DNA of 6,706 nt from a bacterium (GTDB lineage: Archaea; Thermoplasmatota; Thermoplasmata; Lutacidiplasmatales; UBA184), in the NCBI GenBank assembly GCA_021832495.1, contig JAKBKR010000116.1, positions 1 to 6,706 of the forward strand. Reading direction: 5' to 3'. The notes below the pieces were generated by a model. It saw nothing but the letters and a program-made list of their open reading frames with translations. It did not search any database and had not been told where the DNA came from. This document shows positions 1 to 6,354 of this stretch, piece after piece. The position numbers and the translations under genes were made by a program. Numbering within the stretch: the stretch's first letter is position 1; every line of letters begins with the position of its first letter.

Positions 1-11
1 AGCAGACCGAG

Positions 12-437
12 ATGATCCTCCGGCTCGGCCCCCGGGTCAACCTCGGGAACGTCGCGATGACCAGCGTGGCGGCGCTGGAGTCGCAGCGCCAGGGTCTCCG
101 AGGCGACACCTTCGGGGTGGCGCCTCCGCTCCCGGAGACCCGGCTCTCTCCCGCAGCGCGGTTCCTCTACCACATGCTGAAGACCTACGGCCCGATGGAC
201 CAGGGCAAGCTCCTGTCGGTCACGGGCCTCAAGCGCCGGACGGTCCAGAACGCCCTCCGCACCCTGGTGCGGGGGCAGTTCCTGAGGAACCAGCCGGATC
301 CGCACGACTACCGGCGGCGGATCTACGCCTGTGCGACCGAGCCCCCGTTGGGCGCTCCCCCGACCCGCCGGGCCCCGCCTACCGTCGCCGGGCGCTCGAC
401 GCGCCGTAGGCGTACCGGACCAGATGGGACGACTTGA
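12..437 (+). CDS. Small winged helix-turn-helix (MarR-like) DNA-binding protein, 5' end uncertain
   Basis: This is a probable transcription regulator. Counting from the ATG at 12 (141 residues), a helix at about 47-60 (AARFLYHMLKTYG) leads into a helix-turn-helix at about 65-86 (GKLLSVTGLKRRTVQNALRTLV). A basic wing follows at about 88-107, with the PDPHDYRRRIYAC strand-turn-strand typical of MarR/ArsR-type folds. The last 30 residues are Pro/Arg/Thr-rich and probably disordered. The start is unresolved. The frame is open to the window edge, an in-frame ATG at 57 would drop 15 residues, and neither site has a clear ribosome binding site. The 3' end overlaps the convergent gene on the other strand by 59 bases. 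High GC (45 of 60 in bases 61-120) matches the neighbouring genes. No ligand or target can be read from the sequence. The fold is likely; the regulatory role is inferred from it. Confidence 0.7.
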   Translation: MILRLGPRVNLGNVAMTSVAALESQRQGLRGDTFGVAPPLPETRLSPAARFLYHMLKTYGPMDQGKLLSVTGLKRRTVQNALRTLVRGQFLRNQPDPHDYRRRIYACATEPPLGAPPTRRAPPTVAGRSTRRRRTGPDGTT

Positions 438-1008
438 GGGGCAGCCGCTCCGCGAGCGCCCCGACCAGCCCGTGCAGGAGATCGGGCGGGACGGCTCCGG
501 TGAGCTCCAAGAGGATCCCCGGCCGCTGCTCCCGGTGGATCCTCCGCAGGGTGATGTCGGCCCGGTTGCCCTGGGTATCGGCCAGGACGGCCCGGAAGGC
601 GGCGGCGCCGGCGAGTCCCTTTCCCCCCTCTTGGGAGAGGCTGGAGAGCAGGGTCGAGACGGGCTCCTCCCCGGCCCCGGGGGCCCCGATCCGGTCGGAT
701 GGGTGGGTCTCCCAGTGGACCACCGAGCGGAATCCCTTCGCGGAGAGGCCGTGCAGTGCGGCGACGATCCGTTTCCCGAACGAGCCGGACTCGACCACCG
801 GCTGGGCGTGCAGCGCCTTCTCGAGTCCCCTCAGGACGGCGTTCTTCGGTGGCTGGACCGTCGGGGACTGGAGCTGGATCTCCAAGAGGGCATGGCGGAA
901 GGGAAGGGGAGGGCCCTTGCGACGGTGGGACGGCCCTGAGGTCGGCCAGTTGACGATCGACACCGGCCCGATCAGGTCGGGAGCGGAGATCGGAATCGGT
1001 CCGGGCAT
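379..1008 (-). CDS. Hypothetical protein of about 209 residues, unrecognised
   Basis: I do not recognise this family. The protein has a Pro-rich N-terminus (1-55), then what looks like an alpha/beta domain from about 56 to 200 with alternating helices (NAVLRGLEKALHAQP, FGKRIVAALHGLSAKG) and strands (FRSVVHWETHP, GILLELTG). No signal peptide, membrane segment or cysteine is seen. This strand is chosen over two overlapping plus-strand frames for two reasons. Its composition is protein-like, whereas the plus frames read as Gly/Pro/Arg-rich shadows. Its codon third positions are strongly GC: 17 of the last 19 sense codons end in G or C. The ATG at 1008 is the only Met; a GTG at 963 is an alternative that drops 15 residues. 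It is divergent from the peptidase-like gene (169 bases between starts) and overlaps the upstream regulator gene tail to tail. No function is proposed. Confidence 0.65.
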   Translation of the reverse strand: MPGPIPISAPDLIGPVSIVNWPTSGPSHRRKGPPLPFRHALLEIQLQSPTVQPPKNAVLRGLEKALHAQPVVESGSFGKRIVAALHGLSAKGFRSVVHWETHPSDRIGAPGAGEEPVSTLLSSLSQEGGKGLAGAAAFRAVLADTQGNRADITLRRIHREQRPGILLELTGAVPPDLLHGLVGALAERLPLKSSHLVRYAYGASSARRR

Positions 1009-1177
1009 GCCGGACTTAGGCGTCGATGCCAGAAGAAGTCACCCGGAGCCGGGCGGGTTCGCATTCGGGGGAACGCGCAAGGAACGCTCTTCGTCGACCG
1101 GGTTATCCGTCCGACCGGCGTACGATGGGCGGAGGGTTGAGGGCAGCATACCGGCACGACCCCCTCATCCGCTCTCC

Positions 1178-1894
1178 ATGGGCCCAAGGAGTCGAGGTCC
1201 ACCTCGCCCCAAAGTCGTCAGCCAGACCTTCCCGTTCACCTGCGGCCCGGCCGCTCTGCTGAGCGTTCTGGCATCCTCGGGTGCCGTGGCCCATCGAATG
1301 GGAGGCCATCTCGCAGAGATCAACCTCTGGAGGGAAACGACCTCTGTGGCCTGTCCCGGCTCGCATCCCCTGGGCTTGGCACTCGCGGCTGAACGTCGGG
1401 GCCTACGGGCACGGCTGGTCTGGGAAGGCTCCCGCCCATGGCTGTGGAGCCACATCCGTTCCCAGCATGCCCTGCTTCGGAAGGGTGACTATCTGAGGAT
1501 CGAAGCCGCCTGGATCGACGAGGGGCGGCGGCTCGGAGTCCTGGACGAGCCGCGGCCAGTGCCGTGCGAGGGCGCCGGTCTCTTGCTCATGGAAGTACCG
1601 GGCCCGAAGGGCTCTGACCAATCGGATCCCCACTGGGTGGGCCGGTGGGAGGGCACCCAGTGCGCCTACCTGCTGAATCCGCTCGGTCGGGTCCCGGAAC
1701 CGGACCATCGCTCTCCTGAGGATCTGTGGAGCCGCTCCGGGTTCGAAGGAACCCGCTGCTGGATCTCAATAGGACCCCGACGGGAAACCCTGACGGATCC
1801 GGGATTGCAACGTCGTCTACAAACCGCAGGTTCGACCCGTCCTACTGGGGAGCCCCGTAAGCGGTTTGGGCGGTCCTCCCTTCCCGAAGCATGA
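1178..1894 (+). CDS. Peptidase C39-like (DUF3335-type) papain-fold protein
   Basis: This 238-residue protein looks like a papain-fold cysteine peptidase or amidase of the C39-like/DUF3335 family. Gln16 and Cys22 sit in QTFPFTCGPAALLSVLAS, the oxyanion-hole Gln and nucleophile Cys block of this fold. Next come an ELRLWRE-type motif (INLWRETTS, about 48-56) and HPLGLALAAERRG (about 63-75), both typical of DUF3335. His152 (DPHWVG) and Asn167 (LLNPLG) complete a Cys-His-Asn set. Asn takes the place usually held by Asp, as Asn does in papain. There is no signal peptide, ABC transporter or leader-peptide gene, so it is probably cytosolic and not a bacteriocin exporter. The frame is open upstream to 434, but that stretch is antisense to a better gene and the domain begins right after the ATG at 1178, which I take as the start. 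No Shine-Dalgarno is seen; AGCATAC near 1145-1151 is only a weak TATA candidate. The stop overlaps the next start (ATGA). The real substrate is unknown. Confidence 0.8.
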   Translation: MGPRSRGPPRPKVVSQTFPFTCGPAALLSVLASSGAVAHRMGGHLAEINLWRETTSVACPGSHPLGLALAAERRGLRARLVWEGSRPWLWSHIRSQHALLRKGDYLRIEAAWIDEGRRLGVLDEPRPVPCEGAGLLLMEVPGPKGSDQSDPHWVGRWEGTQCAYLLNPLGRVPEPDHRSPEDLWSRSGFEGTRCWISIGPRRETLTDPGLQRRLQTAGSTRPTGEPRKRFGRSSLPEA

Positions 1895-3246
1895 GATCTG
1901 TGCCCACCAGCCCTCGTCGTCCTTCCGGTAGAGATGACGAGCCGGGAGCGCTGACCGGCGCCTCGGCCGACGCCGAATGGTCCCCCCTCCGTGAGGTGAT
2001 GATCCATCGGCCCGGGATCGAGATGGTCTTCGGTCTCCTCCAGCCGTATGCCTTCCTCTACGAACGAGCCTTTTCGTTCACCGAGGCAGTGCGGGAGCAC
2101 CGTCAGCTCCAGTCGGCGCTGGAGGAGGAGGGCGTCAAGGTCCGCACGCTTCAGCAGCTGGCTCTGGAAGTGGCGGAAGCCAACCCCGGGGTCGCTCGAA
2201 TAGTGCAGGCACAGATCCCGAAGATCGTGAAATACACGGGTCCGATCGAGATGGTCCGTCGATCTCGGGAGACCCTGCGCCAGAACCTGAAGGAGTTCGA
2301 CGCCGAGACCCTCTTCCAGATCCTGCTGCTCCAGCCGTCGATCCGGCTCGATCGACGGGCCGGATTCCGGGGGATCGCCCCGCAGGTGGCCCTTCACACT
2401 CCGCTCGCCAACCTCTGCTACATGCGGGATCAGCAGGCCCTCACTCGGAGGGGATTCATCCTGGGCCGGATGGCCAAGCCCCAGCGGCGGCTCGAATCCT
2501 GGATCACCGGGACGCTCCTTCACGGGGCCCAGGCCTCGATCGTGGGCGAGGTGAAGGCCCCGGGCACCTTCGAGGGCGGGGATTTCATCCCGGGCGGGGA
2601 GTGGGCGCTTCTTGGTGTCGGGGACCGGACCAACTGGTCGGCCGTACGGCAAATCCTTCGGATGCCGCACGGATACGACGAGATCGCCGTCGTGGAGCAG
2701 CCAAGCCATCCGCTCCTCCCGCCCGGCGAGCGGGATCCGATGATCAACATGCACCTGGATACCTACGTGAATCTGGCCGGCCACGATGTCGCCGTAGGTT
2801 CCGAGCTCCTTCTCAAGGTCGCGCGGACCCAGGTGTACCACCGGCGAGGCTCCCGGATGATACCGGCGGGTCGCCCTACGAACCTCGCCGACTACCTGGG
2901 ACAGCGGGGCGTTCAGGTCGTCCCCATCTCCACCATCGAGCAGATGAGCTACGCTTCGAACTTCCTCACGATTCGGGACCACCACATTGTCGCCGTGGAC
3001 GTCGGCCGCACGGCCGAGCGGGTGCTCGCGCAGTTAACGAAGGCGGCGAAACGCCGACCGCGACGCTACGGACGACTGTTTCGGACCGCATCTCGTGAGC
3101 TCCGAGAACTTCTAGCGGCTGGCGAGTTATTCCCTCAGAGTCCGAGCCTCCGTTTTGCGAAGGTCAGGGCCCGTAGTCTTCCCCTGGAGGAGATTACTGG
3201 GGGGTACGGCGGAGCCCACTGCCTTACCTGTGTCTTAGCTCGATAG
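1891..3246 (+). CDS. Arginine deiminase-family guanidine hydrolase
   Basis: This 451-residue member of the arginine deiminase/amidinotransferase fold is expected to hydrolyse a guanidino group (arginine to citrulline plus ammonia in the classical enzyme). After a 28-residue non-conserved extension comes the usual start block (EWSPLREVMIHRPG, 29-42). Visible catalytic residues are Asp180 (NLCYMRD), Glu228 (TFEGGDF), His288 and Asp290 (MHLDT) and Cys444 (GGAHCLTC). Set against Pseudomonas aeruginosa ArcA from memory, these match Asp166, Glu224, His278, Asp280 and Cys406. The substrate carboxylate binders Asn160, Arg185 and Arg243 match Asn174, Arg199 and Arg246. The fourth, Arg401, appears as Tyr439. 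Bacterial ArcA has about 406-418 residues. The ATG overlaps the preceding stop by four bases, which fixes the start and implies translational coupling. No arcB or arcC is nearby. The family call is firm, but arginine as the substrate is not proven, so no symbol is given. Confidence 0.88.
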   Translation: MRSVPTSPRRPSGRDDEPGALTGASADAEWSPLREVMIHRPGIEMVFGLLQPYAFLYERAFSFTEAVREHRQLQSALEEEGVKVRTLQQLALEVAEANPGVARIVQAQIPKIVKYTGPIEMVRRSRETLRQNLKEFDAETLFQILLLQPSIRLDRRAGFRGIAPQVALHTPLANLCYMRDQQALTRRGFILGRMAKPQRRLESWITGTLLHGAQASIVGEVKAPGTFEGGDFIPGGEWALLGVGDRTNWSAVRQILRMPHGYDEIAVVEQPSHPLLPPGERDPMINMHLDTYVNLAGHDVAVGSELLLKVARTQVYHRRGSRMIPAGRPTNLADYLGQRGVQVVPISTIEQMSYASNFLTIRDHHIVAVDVGRTAERVLAQLTKAAKRRPRRYGRLFRTASRELRELLAAGELFPQSPSLRFAKVRARSLPLEEITGGYGGAHCLTCVLAR

Positions 3247-3398
3247 AGAACCCAGATCACCGGCCTGAATCCAGCCCTCTGTAGGGGCAACGTTCATAGA
3301 TTTCCCCCAGCCTTCCCAACACGGCTGACGAGGTTCGGGCTAGTGCACGTTCACTTCGAACATCGTTGAAATGCACTCTTGCTCTTGATGATGGCAAC

Positions 3399-3596
3399 GT
3401 GACAGTCACCGATGACACATTCTTCCGTGGCCACCCTCATCGCTAGGAGGTCAAGGACTACACTGACGGGAAGCCCGACAAGGTCCGCCACACCCGTATT
3501 TGGCTCGGACGGGTACAGGTATTTCCGGACGGAGGCAAGCGCATCCGACCCAAACGCCCCCGATACCCTAGTGCCGAACCCACAAACGCCGTTTGA
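3399..3596 (+). pseudogene. Possible broken transposase N-terminal fragment
   Basis: A frame reading VTVTDDTFFRGHPHR, then TAG, then EVKDYTDGKPDKVRHTRIWLGRV continues with a basic, Pro-rich tail (KRIRPKRPRYPS) to a TGA at 3594-3596. The pattern of a short aromatic or basic strand, an EVxxYxDGK turn and a (Y/W)LGRV end resembles the N-terminal module of several DDE-type transposases, where a Tyr would often stand at the TAG position. I cannot name the family. Reading it as a dead transposase rests on this resemblance, the in-frame stop and the adjacent IS110 remnant. It does not resemble an IS110 N-terminus, so it would be a separate element. It could instead be chance open sequence. Confidence 0.35.
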
Positions 3597-3659
3597 CTTT
3601 GTGGACGTTTGGTCCTACATTCCGCAGAGCGAAACGAGGCAATCCTCGACTTTCCATGA

Positions 3660-3920
3660 CGGGCGCCGTCAGGGTGCGTAGACCTCTTCGGGAATTCCGG
3701 CCACATCTCGAAGCGGGGGAGTCCGAGGCTCCGCGAGGGCTTCTATCGAGCGGCCCTATCGGCAAGCCGGTCGAACCCGGCGTGTCGGCACCTCTACGAG
3801 CGACTGACGGAGAAAGGGAAAGCGCATCGATCGGCGCTAACGGCGGTGTCGGCGAAGCTGCTCATGCAGTCATGGGCAGTGCTGTGGGAAGGGGAGAGCT
3901 TCGAGGTTCCGGAGCGATAT
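3660..3920 (+). pseudogene. IS110/IS1111-family transposase remnant (C-terminal end)
   Basis: The frame from 3660 reads GHISKRGSPRLREGFYRAAL from base 3699. It continues through NPACRHLYERLTEKGKAHRS and ALTAVSAKLLMQSWAVLWEG. This is the classic end of the transposase_20 (IS116/IS110/IS902) domain: GHISKRGNxxLR, a helix ending in AAL, NPxxxxxYxRLxxKGKxxxxALxAVxxKLL. Family members have roughly 300-400 residues; only about 80 are here. Just upstream the frame hits a TGA (3657-3659), the expected region before GHISKRG is compressed to VDLFGNS, and the DEDD catalytic N-terminal domain is absent. It is therefore a decayed fragment that cannot mobilise itself. Beyond about 3920 the frame stays open but the similarity stops. 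Confidence 0.72.
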
Positions 3921-4157
3921 CGTAGGCGGAACCCGAACGAACGAGCCGGGTCGCGCCCCCGTCCAAGAAGTCGGAGGAATCGGCGACCGCCTGAACCGCT
4001 CCCCCCCCCATTTCCGGTCGCGAGCCCGTCCTCTTCGAAACGGCCTCGTCCTCGTGCCGTAGGGTGGCGTAAGCCATCGGTAGATTTCGAAGCCCGAATC
4101 GTCATCGTCAGCTCATATGGCCCGCTCATCCACCGGTATCCAGCGCCACCCAACTAT

Positions 4158-4165
4158 CTTAATAG
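4158..4165 (+). promoter_or_regulatory. TATA-like box upstream of the methyltransferase gene
   Basis: CTTAATAG is the most AT-rich short element in this stretch. Its centre lies about 31 bases before the ATG at 4193. With the usual archaeal spacing of about 26-27 bases to the transcription start, this would give a leader of only a few bases. It is a reading by eye and assumes an archaeal host. Confidence 0.35.
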
Positions 4166-4192
4166 GGAAGCGTCGATCACGCGGTGCCTACC

Positions 4193-5248
4193 ATGGTTAC
4201 GGGTGTTCGCGAAAGCTTGGGGGAAGAATTTCGAGAACTGACAGGGCCCACACACAGCTGTCCGATTTGTGATGCTCGGATGGCCGTTGTGGATGGTTCC
4301 CTTCCCGGCTACGTGGAAGGGACCAGCTTTGCCATTCTAGACTGCACATCCTGCCACCTTGGCCAAGCCTACCCTACCTCAGCCGATCCCTCATTCTACG
4401 AGATGGTATATCATAATAAATGGCACGTCCCAGGATATTCCAGATACTGGTACTACCGAGACTTCTTGCTCCACCATCCGAAGAAGGGACTCGAGTTTCT
4501 CAGCTCTTTCGAGCCCTGCTACTGGGGGGTCCGGCGCACCCTAGAGGAAGAGGGGGTCCGCCAAGATACCCGCGTGCTTGATGTGGGATCTGGTCTCGGC
4601 TATTTGACGGCTGTCCTTCGCAGGGGAGGGCTAGAAGCATGGGGGCTGGAGATGTCTGCAGACGCTGTTCGCGCTGCGCAAGCTGCATTCGGGCCGTGGT
4701 ACATCCAGGGAAGCGTGGAGCACGGGCTTTCCCAACTCAGAGGTTCGTTCGATTTGGTCCTCATGATTGAGCTTATCGAGCATGTTGACGATCCTGCGCG
4801 CCTTATCGAACAAGCGTTTTCCTTGGTTCGGCCTGGAGGTAGACTCTTAGTAACTACTCCGAACAAGTCCTATTTCCCTTCAGAGACGTGGAGGACCGAT
4901 CCGCCACCCAATCACTTGTGGTGGTTCAGCGAACAGTCGATTTCGAGGCTAGCTGACAAGCTTCGGTTACATTGCCGGTTTCTCGACCAAACGGAGTACT
5001 ATCGAATCCACCCGGGAGACAGGACCCCTCCACAGCTAGAGGGGCCGGTTCTTGGCTCAGATGGTACATGTCTAAAGCGCGAGTCATACTTGCGTCGGGG
5101 TTTACGGGCTACGGGCTCGGTCCAGTTGGCTCGCTCCCTTCGCGACTTGACCCTGCGAGCCACAGCTCGCATCGCTCGTGAGGGCCCGGGAAGTCACACT
5201 GCACATAGGGGGCCGGACATGTGCGCAATCTTCTCGGAGGCCAAGTGA
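4193..5248 (+). CDS. Class I SAM-dependent methyltransferase with N-terminal zinc-ribbon-like module
   Basis: This 351-residue protein should transfer a methyl group from S-adenosylmethionine; the acceptor is unknown. Residues 20-60 hold two Cys pairs, C23xxC26 (HSCPICD) and C51xxC54 (LDCTSCHLG), a likely zinc knuckle like that in many sugar and cell-surface methyltransferases. The Rossmann domain follows: motif I VLDVGSGLGYL (128-138), acidic Glu153 at the end of strand 2 (GLEMS), FDLVLMIELIEHVDDP (186-201) and LVRPGGRLLVTTPN (211-224). These fit the Methyltransf_23 type. The C-terminal 90 residues (HLWWFSEQSI onward) are usual for this type, ending in a basic tail. A GTG at 4184 is an alternative start, but it lies inside GGTG, a Shine-Dalgarno-like element 6 bases before ATG 4193, so I prefer the ATG. 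GC is lower than in the left genes (30 of 60 in bases 4741-4800). It converges with a glycosyltransferase, suggesting a glycan role. Confidence 0.85.
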   Translation: MVTGVRESLGEEFRELTGPTHSCPICDARMAVVDGSLPGYVEGTSFAILDCTSCHLGQAYPTSADPSFYEMVYHNKWHVPGYSRYWYYRDFLLHHPKKGLEFLSSFEPCYWGVRRTLEEEGVRQDTRVLDVGSGLGYLTAVLRRGGLEAWGLEMSADAVRAAQAAFGPWYIQGSVEHGLSQLRGSFDLVLMIELIEHVDDPARLIEQAFSLVRPGGRLLVTTPNKSYFPSETWRTDPPPNHLWWFSEQSISRLADKLRLHCRFLDQTEYYRIHPGDRTPPQLEGPVLGSDGTCLKRESYLRRGLRATGSVQLARSLRDLTLRATARIAREGPGSHTAHRGPDMCAIFSEAK

Positions 5249-5262
5249 GGGTGCCTATCGGT

Positions 5263-5347
5263 TTGGGGTCCGTTAATCTAACCCGAGACAGAGTCACAGC
5301 GATTCATGTCTACATCCAAAGAGGAACCTATTGCGACTGGACCCCAA
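5263..5347. repeat. 9-bp inverted repeat between convergent genes
   Basis: TTGGGGTCC at 5263-5271 is exactly complementary to GGACCCCAA at 5339-5347, 67 bases apart. The right arm falls within the last codons of the glycosyltransferase and the left arm lies 14 bases past the methyltransferase stop. It could be a transcript fold at the ends of both genes or chance. There is no T-run typical of a terminator. Confidence 0.3.
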
Positions 5348-6350
5348 GGTAGATAGTCAGCAATCGCGCGAAGAGGTTTGTTGCTGTATCCTTGTAGAGT
5401 CGTGCCAGAAAAGAAAGTCCCATGTCAATGACCACCTCCGCCGAGGGATGAAGTGACAACAATAACAGTGTATTCCGCACATCACTAGGTCGAAGCACCG
5501 ATGGAAATCGGCGGCTTGAGACGAGGTAGAGTTTTAATCGGATGGACGAGCTGAGGAGTTCGGCAAACCGACGCAATGGCTCTCGCTGGATGTCGGTTTG
5601 GAGACGGTCTAGCGTGAATGTAATCTTCTGAAGGCCGTCAGCTCGGTAGGTCCAGTCCACCTCTGCTCCACCTTGATGGCGTAGTAACTGTCGGGTCCGA
5701 CTGTGCTGCCCTACTCGATAGAGGGTAAGTACGCGCGAATCGAAACGAAGAAGACCATTGGTGGAGGCTGCCAGCAAGAACATTGCGCAATCCGTAGTGC
5801 CACGAATGGCTCCGATCGTACCGAGGAAGGGCGTCAGTGCCTCTCGCCGGACTGAGATTGAACTCAAGTTATGGAGATGACCAGAGTACTTGAGCGATAC
5901 GAGTTTTGAAAGCTTCAACGAACCCGTCTCCAGCTCCAGGGAAGAGCGGACTGGCCGGTAGGCTCGGCAGCGAACCGTCGATCCACTCTCGTCTATAGTT
6001 TCGTAACCGTTATGATAGAAGACAAGGGATGGCCTCGCCGAGAATACCCGAGTCACCTCCTGAAGCTTCTGCGGCAAAAATAGGTCGTCATCGTCCAAGA
6101 AGCAGACGATTTCTCCTGTACATTTCTCAAGCCCCAATCGGAGCATATCGCCCACTGTTCCCTTGCAGTCAAATATCGACACACCGGCTGCGTCGAGCCA
6201 ATGGTCGAGATCCGGATCTGAAAAGTCTTTGACCACGAGTACCTCGGATCGACGAGGGATCTTCCCCTCCACCAACACAGATTCGACCGCGGTTCGCAAC
6301 CATTGCCGGCGTCCGCTAGCAGTGACCAGGACCGTAACGATTGGGTTCAT
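5328..6350 (-). CDS. Family 2 glycosyltransferase (GT-A fold)
   Basis: This 340-residue protein should transfer a sugar from a nucleotide-sugar donor to a glycan or lipid-linked acceptor at the cytoplasmic face. The GT-A domain starts at once: PIVTVLVTASGRRQWLRTAV (3-22), strand EVLVVKDFSD (36-45), and the metal- and nucleotide-binding CFLDDDDLFLP at 83-93 with Asp86-Asp89. A later acidic residue in GTTDCAMFL (Asp187) is a candidate catalytic base region. The C-terminal 100 residues are helical and Leu-rich but show no convincing membrane segment, so it is probably soluble or peripheral. The frame is open upstream to 6512, but the fold begins exactly at the Met at 6350 and the extra 54 residues look non-coding, so 6350 is chosen. 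AAGG 4-7 bases upstream is a weak ribosome site. It converges with the methyltransferase (79-base gap), and a possible partner gene ends 4 bases before its start. Confidence 0.85.
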   Translation of the reverse strand: MNPIVTVLVTASGRRQWLRTAVESVLVEGKIPRRSEVLVVKDFSDPDLDHWLDAAGVSIFDCKGTVGDMLRLGLEKCTGEIVCFLDDDDLFLPQKLQEVTRVFSARPSLVFYHNGYETIDESGSTVRCRAYRPVRSSLELETGSLKLSKLVSLKYSGHLHNLSSISVRREALTPFLGTIGAIRGTTDCAMFLLAASTNGLLRFDSRVLTLYRVGQHSRTRQLLRHQGGAEVDWTYRADGLQKITFTLDRLQTDIQREPLRRFAELLSSSIRLKLYLVSSRRFPSVLRPSDVRNTLLLLSLHPSAEVVIDMGLSFLARLYKDTATNLFARLLTIYLGVQSQ

Positions 6351-6354
6351 ATCC

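Larger units (their letters stand above)
3247..4192. other. Gene-free interval with insertion sequence debris
   Basis: This 946-base interval separates the high-GC left genes from the lower-GC right genes. I see no intact gene. It carries two transposase remnants (listed separately), both readable in the same plus-strand frame but broken by TAG at 3444-3446, TGA at 3594-3596 and TGA at 3657-3659. From about 3921 to 4150 the sequence has no recognisable content. A frame stays open there to 4241 only because the DNA is stop-poor and Pro/Arg/Ser-rich. A run of nine C sits at 4001-4009. A TATA-like element for the methyltransferase lies at the right end. I could not identify intact insertion sequence ends or target-site duplications. 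Confidence 0.6.

Noticed and set aside
434..1177. N-terminal extension of the C39-like protein up to 434
   Set aside because: The extension is antisense to the better minus-strand gene at 379-1008, reads as Arg/Ser/Pro-rich shadow sequence, and the domain starts right after the Met at 1178.
1666..2985. 439-codon minus-strand open frame
   Set aside because: It lies opposite the arginine-deiminase-family gene, whose motifs are unmistakable. The antisense product has shadow composition and no recognisable motif.
3341..3376. Imperfect palindrome GTGCA...TGCAC near 3341-3376
   Set aside because: Only five bases per arm match cleanly and the inner part does not pair, so it is not distinguishable from chance.
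3444..3446. In-frame TAG in the transposase-like fragment as a pyrrolysine codon
   Set aside because: TAG also serves as the final stop of the deiminase gene, the glycosyltransferase and the hypothetical gene at 379-1008, and the same fragment meets two further TGA stops, so decay is the simpler reading.
3412..3681. 89-codon plus-strand open frame in the gene-free interval
   Set aside because: It has no protein-like pattern and lies out of frame with the transposase-like signal in the same DNA.
4001..4009. Run of nine C as a phase-variation tract
   Set aside because: It lies in non-coding, degraded sequence with no gene whose frame it could switch.
3846..4241. Open frame continuing from the IS110 remnant into the methyltransferase start
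   Set aside because: Only its first 25 codons match the transposase end. The rest is Arg/Pro/Ser-rich, stop-poor sequence and it overlaps the methyltransferase in another frame.
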